Assembly: GCA_003216175.1 (NCBI GenBank)
Contig: QCJG01000001.1
Span: 124,001-188,000 of the forward strand
Direction of reading: 5' to 3'
DNA length: 64,000 bases
Source: Prochlorococcus sp. AG-409-A10
GTDB taxonomy: Bacteria; Cyanobacteriota; Cyanobacteriia; PCC-6307; Cyanobiaceae
Positions 35,907-45,519 of the stretch are shown here, one piece after another. Numbering within the stretch: the first letter of the stretch is position 1; the number at the start of each line of letters is the position of its first letter. A program made the translations under genes and the position numbers. A model generated the notes under the pieces. The model was not told the DNA's origin. It worked only from the letters and a program-made list of their open reading frames with translations, and made no database searches.

Positions 35907-38900
35907 TTAAGCATCCATAAAACCAAAATCACCAGCAACAAGAACTACGCCATTCAAAGTAGCAACCTTATGTATTTCGGAGGCAATTGCAGCAGTATCA
36001 CCTGATTGAACGTTAAATATGTATGTACTTGAATTATCTATTGCGGCAACATAGAAGTTAGTATTATTTGTAGTAGTAATTCCATTTGCAGTAGTACCTG
36101 AACCAAGGTATTTAAGCAACTCAGTACCATCTGTACCTGAAGACAAATCGCAATTACCTGCGTTTCCATTAGTTAATAGGAAAACATCTTTAGAATTTGT
36201 AGCGGCAACAGCTGTCAAGATATATGGGTTTGCATCATCACCTGCAGCTAAAGCACCACTAACATCACTCGCTGCAACTATTGCTGCATCACCATCAGCT
36301 GTAGTAAGTGTGCTTCCAGATCTATCTAATTCTAATTTATCTTCAGTTGAAGTAAAGCCAGTAATAACATCTCTATTTGCCACAGTTTTAACAGCTGTTG
36401 CATCACCAACAGAAAGTGAAACTATGTCAGCTGTTGAGCCACTTTCTTGGATATCAATGGTATCTAAACCTAATCCACCTGTAATGACAGCGACACCTTC
36501 ATTTGCATCAATGTTGTCATCTCCAGCACCACCTGTAATCGTATCTTTACCAGCGCCTCCAAACAGTGAGTAGCTATTAACAGTTTCAGCGGCAGCATTA
36601 ATAACATTATCTCCAGCAGCAGTCGTATCTCCAGATAAGTCAACGTACCTCAGTCCTGCATCATATGCATTGTCATGGAGAGCAATTGTATATTCATTAG
36701 TACTAGCTACAGCAGTCAATTTTTCAACTGTAAGGATCTTAGTTGCTTGACCATTCCAATCATCTGTAGCGGCGATGTCGAATACACCTCCCGTTGAATC
36801 CATCCTTATCGAGTCACCTGTTCCGTCTCCACCAGCGATGGCATCGACTGGAACACCTGTACCGGCATTAGTGAATAGATGCAGGTTATTGGTATAGATG
36901 AATGTGTCGTCTCCGCCTCCACCAATAAGTGTTTCAGCAACTACGCCTCCACCATCGATGATGTCAGGTCCAGCACCACCAGTAATGTTATCTACGTTTC
37001 CACCACCATATAATGTAAATCCTCGACTAGCATCAAGTTCAGCAGAAACATTGATGACGTTTGTCGCATCAGTTCCTGTGTCAGCTGACAAGTCAACTGT
37101 TCTCAAACCATTGTCATGAGCATCTCCAATTAAGGTAATACTGATAACTTGATCACTTGCTCCGGCTGCAGTGATTTTTTCAACTGAAATAGCTGATGGG
37201 AACTGATCAGTGTTAGCAATTGTGAAAGCAGCATCACCATTGTTGTTAATCTGAATTTCATCAGTTCCATCACCACCTCGAATCGTGTCTATCAATACAC
37301 CTGGATTAGCAGTGGTATGTAGCTCTGTATCTTTGACATATCTGAATATGTCATTACCAAGGCCACCAGTTAAGGTGTCAGCTTGAGATGCACTTGCGGC
37401 AAGTCCACCAATAATTAAGTCATTACCCGCACCACCATCGATATTGTCATTTCCAGCTCCTCCAGTAATCGTACTGTCTCCAGCACTACCTTTAAGAACG
37501 AAGTCTTTATCTGCAGTTTCTAATTTTACATCAATGAGATCAGTATGAGTTCCGTTGCTATCCATTGAAAGGTCAATGGTATCAACTCCAGCATCATGGG
37601 CAGTCGCTTCAAGAGAGATGCTAATAGCACCACTTATAGCACCCGTGGTCTTAATCTTATCAATTGCATTATCTACGAAAATCAATGTATCTGGAATAGT
37701 GAAACCAGCACTCATAGAAATGCTGTCCTCACCTGCATAGTCTTCCGCAGCGCTAACTGTGATCGTATCTTGCATTGCATTACTACCACCATTCAGTAAA
37801 TCAGCTGCACTGGCATAAACATAGTCATCATCACCTTGTCTACCGTTCAAGGTATCTGCTCCTGTAGATACAGAACCAGTGATCACATCATTACCGGCAC
37901 TACCTTTAATGCTAAATGCGTTATCGGCAGTATTTTCTGCTGAAACGTTGATTACATTGGCTGCATCTGTATCAGTATCAAGTGAAAGGTCAATTGATCT
38001 AGTTGTGCTCTCCCAAGCATTCGCCTTAAGAACTAAGCTGATAATTCCCTTGTAAGCACCTTGAGCTTTAATTGCATCGATTTTATTGGTTCCGAAATCC
38101 TCGTTAGTAGTAATACCAAATGCATTGGTATCTCCAGTACGAGTTTTGATCAAGAGAGTATCAGTTTCTCCAACACCACTAGCAGCAATAGTGTCGATCA
38201 AAGCTCCATCACCACCGGTAGCAAATGCATCAGCGGCAGCAGCATATAGATAGAAGTCATTTCCAGTTCCTCCATCAATAACATCAACTCCACCACCACC
38301 TTCAATAATATCGGCACCACCACCACCATCAATGGTGTCAACGACATTGCCAGCACCACCTACCAAGGTATCGTCTCCGGTTCCACCATCAATATCGTCT
38401 TGTCCACCTCCACCTGTAATCGTGTCACCACCAGCACTAGCTTTAAGGGTTAGAGGATCATCAGCTGCTGTTACTGCTGAAGCATCAATAATGTTGGAAT
38501 CTGAAGCATTACTGTCTTGAGATAGGTCGACAGTGGCTAAATCATGGCTATGTGCATTGGCATTCAAAGCAATATTAACTACTCCAGCGATTGCACCTCC
38601 AGCGTAGATTTGCTCGATATCGGTGTCCGCACCAAATACAACGTTGTCTCCAATAACGAAACCACCAGTTGTACCTCCTGGTATAACAATTTTATCTGCG
38701 CTACCACCTTCTCCACGTACATCGTCTCTAAGGGCATTGCCGTTAACCAATAGGGTGTCACTTCCGTAGATAAGTTCGTCGTTTCCGCCACCAGCTCTAA
38801 TGGTGTCTCTACCGGTACTACCTGTAATTTTATCAATATGATTACTTCCAGTCAGTGTGAAGACTTTTGCGCCATCAGTATGATTAGAAACATTAATAAT

Positions 38901-41900
38901 GTTAGTTCCTGCAGAACCAGTATCACCAGCTAATGAAATCGTCCTAATTCCATCATCATAATAATCTGTGTGAGAAGTAATGCTGATAGCTGAGTCAGTA
39001 TTTCCTTGAATCGTAATTGCTTCTAATCCAGATTGACGAGAGCTATTTCCTAGATCATGGTTTGCATCTAACTGGAAAGCAACGCCTGCTGCTATTGAGA
39101 AAGCATCAGCACTACCACCAGAATCAGAAATTGCGTCAATTAGATTGTTAGTACTATTAAAGGCTAAAGCAACTGAACTGTAGACGTAAGAGTCGTTATC
39201 AGCTCCACCTTGGAGGTTATCAATAATCGCGTTACCGGCACCACCAATAATAATGTCAGCTCCTGGACCACCTTTTAGTGTGTCAGCACTGGCACCACCA
39301 GTAATATTGTCAACTCCGCTACTACCTGTGATATCCCAAGGTTTGTCAGCGGCATTCTCAGCAGATGCATTTATCGTATTGGGATTATCGGCATTGGTAT
39401 CAGAAGAAAAGTCAACGTGAGTAACACCGTTATCACGCATTTCATTAGCCAAATTCAAAACAATTGAATTTGTTATGTCACCACTAGTGATGATCTTTTC
39501 AATTGAAGCAGTGTCAGGAATTATAACTGTTGTTGGAATGGTATATGCACCACTAATTACAAGAGAATCGGTACCACCGCCAGCTGTAATCGTATCTTCA
39601 AGAGCATTAGAACCATTTTCTAAACTTGCAAGTGTTGGATAGAAGAATTTGTCATCACCAAGACCACCAACAAGAGTATCAGCTTGATCTGCCAAACTAG
39701 TAATTAAATCATTACCTGCACCACCCTTGAGTGTCCAAGCACCACCAGTAGCAGCTGCAGCATTAATTGTATGATTACCTGCTGTAGACGTATCTGCAGA
39801 TAAATCTATTTGCCTAAAGCCGTCTCCATAAGCATCAGCATGAAGTGTAATCGAGATATCATTGTCGGTATCACCTTGAACAATGAATTTCTCGGTATTA
39901 GATATTCTTGCCCAATCAACGTTATTGGATGTGAATGTAGCAACTCCTGCAGGTAAGGCTATGGCATCGCCTGTGCCTGCACCACCATTAATTTCATCAA
40001 TAACAGCAGAGGTGCCACCATGGAAAAGTGCTTGAGTGGAGTAAATAAATGTGTTATTAGCTGTACCTCCACCTCCATGAATGACGTCTACTCCTGAACC
40101 ACCAGTGATGGTATCAGCTCCGTGACCACCTTTTAAGAGTGTAAATCCTCCAGCTGTAACACTAGAAGCGTTAATCGTGCCGGCACCAGTTGCATTTGTA
40201 TCAGCAGATAAGTCAACTGTTCTTAGACCAGCAGCATAAGAATTATTATTCAATGCAATACTGATTGGCCTTTCAGTTGCACCTTGAACATCTAATTTTT
40301 CAACAGCTGTTATATTTGCCCAACTATCAGCAGCAACAATATTGAAAGCAGCAGTAGGTGTATTTTCTATCGTTATCGAGTCAGTATTACCACCACCAGC
40401 AATGCTTGTATCCCTTATGACATTGCCATCAGTAAAGAGATTTGTATCAGCACTGAAGTAGAAAATATCATCACCAGATCCACCAGCAATGACGTCAGCT
40501 TGCATAGGAGCGCCAGTAATCTTATCTGGACCCGCACTACCAGTGATTGTCATTCCACCACTAGTTACGCTAGCTAAATTAACGACGTTAGTTGCAGTAT
40601 TGTCAGTATCGCCAGCTAGATCAATAGTCCTTATACCCGCGGTATAAGCATTGTTATTAAGTTGGATTGTAAGAACCTGATCTGTAGCTCCTGCAGAAGC
40701 GATTTTCTCAACAGATGAGAATTTATCCCAAGAATCGTCTGCAACGATAGTGAAACCACTTGCACCACCAGTAATAACTATACAGTCAGCGCTTCCATCA
40801 CCACCATCAACAGTATCAATTCCAGCGAATCCTCCAGTGAACATCAGTGAATCAAGTGCATAAATGATTTTGTCATCACCTATACCACCCTTGATATTAT
40901 CTGCACCTGCTTTTCCTTCAATCTCATCTGCTCCTTCACCACCTTCAATGATGTCTGCCCCTGCACCACCGGTAATTTTCTCTACACCTTTACCACCTTT
41001 TAAAGTGAAAGCAAGATTTTCATCCTCATTACCTGCATTAATAACGTTAATTTGACCTGCTAATTGATCAGCAGAAAGGTCAACTGTACGTATGCCATTG
41101 TTATGGGCATCTGCATTTAAATTAACTGCGATAACTGCATCACTGTTACCAAAAGCCTCAATATTTTCTACAGAAGAAATATTATCTGCCCAACTATTTG
41201 CAGCTGCAATAGTAAAAGTAGATCCCCCATTATTATTAATGACGATCGCATCTGTGTCGTTTGCACCACCAGTCAAATTATCAATAAGTTTGTTAGAGCC
41301 ATTAAATAATGCTCCAGCAGTTAAATAAACAAATTTATCCTTACCTGCACCACCAGTAAGTATGTCAATATTTGGTGTACCAACAATAGTTGATCCGCCT
41401 TTAATCGCTGTAACCTCTGAACCGAAACTTCCAGTGATGTTTGACAAATCAACTGATTCAAATCCACTTTGAACAGCGCTGTTGGAGTTGCCGTTAAACG
41501 TTGTGACTTGGTCGCCAGTTTTGCTTAGGTCAACTTTGATACCACCAAGAATCAAGTTCTTTGTTACGACCAAGTTATCGCCAGTACCTGCTCCAGCAGC
41601 AATCGCATCATCACCGTGATTCATCATGAAAGTATCATCTCCATCTGAACCGGTATATGTTGACGCCGCTGTAGATGATCTACCTGTTTGAACAAATGAA
41701 CCGCCTTCATCCATGCCAGATGCATCGATTGTGGTGACATCTTCATTCAACGCTCTAACTGTGAGTGCTTGATTACCGGTTGCAACCAATTTCATGGTCT
41801 CACCAGCAGTTGTCATGCTCAAGTTTGCAAGACTGATGTCTTCGGCAGCCGTAGCGTTCTTGACCGTAACAGTCTCAATATCAGTCGTCTTAAGTTGAGC

Positions 41901-44900
41901 TCCATCAGCAATTGTTCCCTTCAATTCAAAGGTCACTGCATCAGATGATCCTGTCGCATCAGACAAGATGTACTCAACAACACCAGCAGCATCTGCTGCT
42001 CCAGTAACGGTGACGCCGTGATCAACTGCTTTGTCAATCTTCAAGGTGTCGCCAGTACCAACTTTTGCCTCAATTGTTGTGACGCCTGTTGTATTTGAAA
42101 GATCTAGAACTGGTGCAATCGTTGAACCAGCTGCTTCAATTTTTAAAATCTCGACGCCACTTGTGTTTGGCTTGTAACTAGAAGAACCAGTCGCTGTATA
42201 TTTTGAAGTGACCTCATCCAATGCGTTTGATCCGCCAGTAATTGTGAGAGTGTCATCTAACTTGTTATCTGCAACACCTACCTTGAGTAGACCACCAAAT
42301 GTTCCAGCATTAAAGGTCTTAACTGTGTCTGCTAAATAAGTAGTTGTGAAACCAATATTCGAGAAGCTAGTAAGTGAATTACCTCCAGTAATTGTGATCG
42401 CTGTTGTACCACCATCAGCATTCGAGTTGAATGGCTCGTTATCAGCTAAAACAATATCAACATTGCCAGCGACAAGATCGAGTGTGACATTCTCAGCGCG
42501 GAGATCAGATGGATTAACGAATCCAGTGTCAACAGTGACTGTGATTGTGTCAGTGCCAGCTCCAGCATTGATGTTATGAGCAACACCAGCTGTCTTGCCA
42601 ACGGTAAAAGTATCTGCCTTGGCTGAACCAGTCGCTGTTACTTTGCCTGTACCTGCAAGATCAGAAGTGGTCGCTGCTGTGGCATCAGAAAGATTAAACT
42701 TCTGAGTACCTTTAATACCAGTCGTATCAACAGTAGTGACGTTTTTATGCAGAGTACCTAATTGAACATTGGAGTTACCAGCAGTGCTCTTTTGAGTTGC
42801 ACTAACTTTAGTACCCTCAAACTTGCCAAGAGCATAAGTAACTTCGTGAACACTTCCACTACTTGAGTCATTGGTAGTAATCGCAAGTGTTTCTATCCCT
42901 GTCGCTTCAACAGTATTCGTCCTAATTGCGGTATCAAGATTTGATTGAAGCTTCAATATGTCTGATGTACCGGTCGAATCTGCAGCAGTCACTTTGACAG
43001 ATGTTGCAGCATCACTAGAAACAATTGTTGTTCCTAGATCAAAACCAGTAATCGTTTGAACACTGCCATCAAGCTCAAGATTCTTAAGACCAGTTACATT
43101 TGACAAATCAATCTTGTTATCACCTGTCGTTGCAAGATCTAATGTCTCAACATCAGAGATATTCAACTTACCTGTAGTAACTGTTTTACCAGTCCAAGCT
43201 GTCGCTGTTACCTTATCTTCTGTTCCAGCTCCACCAATGATGGTGTCATTGTTGTCGAGCTTATCAGTGAAATTAAAAGTTGTATTTTTAGTTGCAGCTT
43301 TTGCAGTGATCTTGTTATCAGCAAAAGTAGCTGTAAGTGTTCCAACTAAAGCAGAAGCATCAAATGAAGTGATCTTATCCCCAACAATAGATGTCAAGGT
43401 TGTATCTGCATCTCCAGTTAGCACAACAGATGTTGCAGAAGAAGCTGTCAACGTTGCGACTTCGTTTCCAGTAACAGCCGTCGCCCCACGTGACCCTTTC
43501 TTACTAGTGATATTTACTGTTTCGTAATTACCAACATCAAGTCCCACAAGACCGTCTCTTACCCCTGTATTAATCGCATCAAGAGTAACGTTGACAGTAT
43601 CTGCTGAGGTATCAGATGCACCTGTAATTTTAAGTGTTACACCATCAACGCCGCCAGTATCAGCAGCATCTTGAGCGGTGCGCTTTAAAACAACAGCTTG
43701 AGAACCAAGATTCGTAATTTCAGTATCTGTTGTCGAACCACCGTCATTACCATCAGCCAAGTCTAATTGAACTGTAGTAACACCAGCAGACAACTTAGAT
43801 ACATCCATCCTTGCTGCATCTGTAGTCGCATCAAAAGCGACAGTCTCAATACTGGAGACGTTAGTAAATTGCTTATCAAGAGGGGCTGCTGCTGTGGCAG
43901 CGGTCATTGTCAAAGTATCGTCGCCATCTCCACCCGCAACAACATCATTCGTTGTCAAAGTTCCAGCGAACTTGAACGTATCAGCTCCAGTACCACCTTT
44001 AACATTAATGGTAGAAGATGAACTGGTTCCAACAGTTAACTTTCCTGTGAAAGCAGAAGCATCTATCGTTCCATCTATTGTAGTTGTATCTAAAGTTCCA
44101 TCAAACGCTAATGCAGTTGCGATCTCTAAATCCTGAGAACCAGTAACGTTAACGTTAATTAGTTTGTCAGAAGTAACAGAATCAAGCTTTGACTTAGCAA
44201 GCTCGGAAGTGATATTGATCGTTTCAATCTTATTAGCTGCAAAAGCTCCACCTGTTAAAGCACTGACAGTAAGTTTCTGTGTATCAGCTGTTCCTGTGAC
44301 GACATAGGAACCGTTGTAATCGAGATTTAAATTACCTGAACCGTTGCGCATCTCTGCGTCAACATTATTTTTCATCCCGTTCAGTTTAGTGTCTCCATAC
44401 TGACCAGATGAACTCAAACCAACAGTCGTAAGACCAGTCATTAGACCAGTTTCAACTGTTGTTACACCACCATTCGCGTTTGTAGAGAAATTAGAAAGGA
44501 AAAGCTTCTCTACATTGTCAAGAGTAACGGCACTAATTGTATAACCAGAATCTCCGATGTTACCGGCAACTGAAATAGTGAAAGTATCTGTACCAGCTTT
44601 TCCATCTATGCTATCGCCAGGAGCAACTGTTGTACCGGTTGCACCTGCATCTTGAAGTACACCAGAAGCTATATCGTCGTTTGCATCTCCTACTAAAGCA
44701 TCTGTATTTGTAGTTAGCTTTAAAGTTGAGGAGTCAGGTAATGCAGCAGAACCTGTAGCAGCTGTCATTGTTGAAACAGCACTAGTCACATCACTAGCTG
44801 TTGGTGCGTTAGTAGCAGTTGCGGTTTCTACAAAACTTTTGGCTGAAGCAAAGGCAGGTCCAGTTACCCAAGGTGAAGTACTTGTAGGCTTATAAGCAAG

Positions 44901-45344
44901 AATTGCATTCGTATCAGATTCAAGATTAGTAGTGAATGCGTCGGCAGCAGCTACTTTATTCGCTAAAGCTTGTGCGTCTAAAGCACCTTGAGCAGTATTA
45001 GTCTCAATAGGATTAGAGGCAGCATAGATTAAGTCATATGCAACATTAGATAATACTAAATTTCCTTTTTCAATTTCATTAGTCCAATAAAGCAAGCCAG
45101 GTACATCGGCTTCTCTTCCAAAAAGATTTTTATATAAAGAATTTACCTGTTCCTCAACCGACTTAGATCCTACAGTAGACGTCTTGTATTCGTCTTGAGC
45201 ATATATTTTATCTGCAAATTCTCTAGCTGATGAGATTGTAGATGTCTTCAACCAATATTGAATACCAGCTGGATCTCCAGGTCGCCCAAAATAAGCAATG
45301 TACTGCTGTTGTAATTGAGTTCTTGTAAGAGTGTTAGTAGACAT
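35907..45344 (-). CDS. Giant (3145 aa) predicted T1SS-secreted surface protein: N-terminal DUF4214, large core shared with neighbour, about 11 degenerate repeats, C-terminal domain
   Basis: Uninterrupted ORF; N-term QQQYIAYFGRPGDPAGIQYWL; many RTX-like GGAGADTITGG / GGxGDD motifs; no Sec signal; hairpin terminator downstream. Confidence 0.93.
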   Translation of the reverse strand: MSTNTLTRTQLQQQYIAYFGRPGDPAGIQYWLKTSTISSAREFADKIYAQDEYKTSTVGSKSVEEQVNSLYKNLFGREADVPGLLYWTNEIEKGNLVLSNVAYDLIYAASNPIETNTAQGALDAQALANKVAAADAFTTNLESDTNAILAYKPTSTSPWVTGPAFASAKSFVETATATNAPTASDVTSAVSTMTAATGSAALPDSSTLKLTTNTDALVGDANDDIASGVLQDAGATGTTVAPGDSIDGKAGTDTFTISVAGNIGDSGYTISAVTLDNVEKLFLSNFSTNANGGVTTVETGLMTGLTTVGLSSSGQYGDTKLNGMKNNVDAEMRNGSGNLNLDYNGSYVVTGTADTQKLTVSALTGGAFAANKIETINITSELAKSKLDSVTSDKLINVNVTGSQDLEIATALAFDGTLDTTTIDGTIDASAFTGKLTVGTSSSSTINVKGGTGADTFKFAGTLTTNDVVAGGDGDDTLTMTAATAAAPLDKQFTNVSSIETVAFDATTDAARMDVSKLSAGVTTVQLDLADGNDGGSTTDTEITNLGSQAVVLKRTAQDAADTGGVDGVTLKITGASDTSADTVNVTLDAINTGVRDGLVGLDVGNYETVNITSKKGSRGATAVTGNEVATLTASSATSVVLTGDADTTLTSIVGDKITSFDASALVGTLTATFADNKITAKAATKNTTFNFTDKLDNNDTIIGGAGTEDKVTATAWTGKTVTTGKLNISDVETLDLATTGDNKIDLSNVTGLKNLELDGSVQTITGFDLGTTIVSSDAATSVKVTAADSTGTSDILKLQSNLDTAIRTNTVEATGIETLAITTNDSSSGSVHEVTYALGKFEGTKVSATQKSTAGNSNVQLGTLHKNVTTVDTTGIKGTQKFNLSDATAATTSDLAGTGKVTATGSAKADTFTVGKTAGVAHNINAGAGTDTITVTVDTGFVNPSDLRAENVTLDLVAGNVDIVLADNEPFNSNADGGTTAITITGGNSLTSFSNIGFTTTYLADTVKTFNAGTFGGLLKVGVADNKLDDTLTITGGSNALDEVTSKYTATGSSSYKPNTSGVEILKIEAAGSTIAPVLDLSNTTGVTTIEAKVGTGDTLKIDKAVDHGVTVTGAADAAGVVEYILSDATGSSDAVTFELKGTIADGAQLKTTDIETVTVKNATAAEDISLANLSMTTAGETMKLVATGNQALTVRALNEDVTTIDASGMDEGGSFVQTGRSSTAASTYTGSDGDDTFMMNHGDDAIAAGAGTGDNLVVTKNLILGGIKVDLSKTGDQVTTFNGNSNSAVQSGFESVDLSNITGSFGSEVTAIKGGSTIVGTPNIDILTGGAGKDKFVYLTAGALFNGSNKLIDNLTGGANDTDAIVINNNGGSTFTIAAANSWADNISSVENIEAFGNSDAVIAVNLNADAHNNGIRTVDLSADQLAGQINVINAGNEDENLAFTLKGGKGVEKITGGAGADIIEGGEGADEIEGKAGADNIKGGIGDDKIIYALDSLMFTGGFAGIDTVDGGDGSADCIVITGGASGFTIVADDSWDKFSSVEKIASAGATDQVLTIQLNNNAYTAGIRTIDLAGDTDNTATNVVNLASVTSGGMTITGSAGPDKITGAPMQADVIAGGSGDDIFYFSADTNLFTDGNVIRDTSIAGGGNTDSITIENTPTAAFNIVAADSWANITAVEKLDVQGATERPISIALNNNSYAAGLRTVDLSADTNATGAGTINASSVTAGGFTLLKGGHGADTITGGSGVDVIHGGGGTANNTFIYSTQALFHGGTSAVIDEINGGAGTGDAIALPAGVATFTSNNVDWARISNTEKFIVQGDTDNDISITLHADAYGDGFRQIDLSADTSTAGNHTINAAAATGGAWTLKGGAGNDLITSLADQADTLVGGLGDDKFFYPTLASLENGSNALEDTITAGGGTDSLVISGAYTIPTTVIIPDTASIEKIITSGDITNSIVLNLANEMRDNGVTHVDFSSDTNADNPNTINASAENAADKPWDITGSSGVDNITGGASADTLKGGPGADIIIGGAGNAIIDNLQGGADNDSYVYSSVALAFNSTNNLIDAISDSGGSADAFSIAAGVAFQLDANHDLGNSSRQSGLEAITIQGNTDSAISITSHTDYYDDGIRTISLAGDTGSAGTNIINVSNHTDGAKVFTLTGSNHIDKITGSTGRDTIRAGGGNDELIYGSDTLLVNGNALRDDVRGEGGSADKIVIPGGTTGGFVIGDNVVFGADTDIEQIYAGGAIAGVVNIALNANAHSHDLATVDLSQDSNASDSNIIDASAVTAADDPLTLKASAGGDTITGGGGQDDIDGGTGDDTLVGGAGNVVDTIDGGGGADIIEGGGGVDVIDGGTGNDFYLYAAAADAFATGGDGALIDTIAASGVGETDTLLIKTRTGDTNAFGITTNEDFGTNKIDAIKAQGAYKGIISLVLKANAWESTTRSIDLSLDTDTDAANVINVSAENTADNAFSIKGSAGNDVITGSVSTGADTLNGRQGDDDYVYASAADLLNGGSNAMQDTITVSAAEDYAGEDSISMSAGFTIPDTLIFVDNAIDKIKTTGAISGAISISLEATAHDAGVDTIDLSMDSNGTHTDLIDVKLETADKDFVLKGSAGDSTITGGAGNDNIDGGAGNDLIIGGLAASASQADTLTGGLGNDIFRYVKDTELHTTANPGVLIDTIRGGDGTDEIQINNNGDAAFTIANTDQFPSAISVEKITAAGASDQVISITLIGDAHDNGLRTVDLSADTGTDATNVINVSAELDASRGFTLYGGGNVDNITGGAGPDIIDGGGVVAETLIGGGGDDTFIYTNNLHLFTNAGTGVPVDAIAGGDGTGDSIRMDSTGGVFDIAATDDWNGQATKILTVEKLTAVASTNEYTIALHDNAYDAGLRYVDLSGDTTAAGDNVINAAAETVNSYSLFGGAGKDTITGGAGDDNIDANEGVAVITGGLGLDTIDIQESGSTADIVSLSVGDATAVKTVANRDVITGFTSTEDKLELDRSGSTLTTADGDAAIVAASDVSGALAAGDDANPYILTAVAATNSKDVFLLTNGNAGNCDLSSGTDGTELLKYLGSGTTANGITTTNNTNFYVAAIDNSSTYIFNVQSGDTAAIASEIHKVATLNGVVLVAGDFGFMDA
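36600..41370 (-). repeat. Array of about 11 degenerate protein repeats (about 380-540 bp each) in the giant gene
   Basis: Recurrent (I/L)RTVDLSADT-like motif: IRTVDLSADQ, IRTIDLAGDT, LRTVDLSADT, FRQIDLSADT, VTHVDFSSDT, IRTISLAGDT, LATVDLSQDS, TRSIDLSLDT, VDTIDLSMDS, LRTVDLSADT, LRYVDLSGDT. Confidence 0.88.
41371..44654. repeat. Near-identical 3.28-kb block, copy 1 (partner 46103..49386, constant offset 4732 bp)
   Basis: Same sequence at constant offset; differences noticed only at 41376, 41377, 41414 and 44609; 41415-44608 reads as identical to 46147-49340. Confidence 0.93.
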
Positions 45345-45467
45345 CTTTGTCGGTAAATAAAATCTTTTAAGGAAATTACGCTTATTAAAGCGTTAAAGAG
45401 GACATTGTCTAATCCTCGTTGAGGTTTTGAAAGTAATTCAGGGAAATTAAAATAACCCTGATAGCCG

Positions 45468-45500
45468 AAGACCCCTCCTCAGTTAAGAGGGTGGGGTCTT
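45468..45500 (-). promoter_or_regulatory. Strong GC-rich hairpin between the two giant paralogues (terminator/processing/attenuation candidate)
   Basis: aagacccctcctc-agttaa-gagggtggggtctt; next to second imperfect hairpin tcaggg..ccctga (about 45438-45462). Confidence 0.6.
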
Positions 45501-45519
45501 GAACGACGCGATGGATGAA

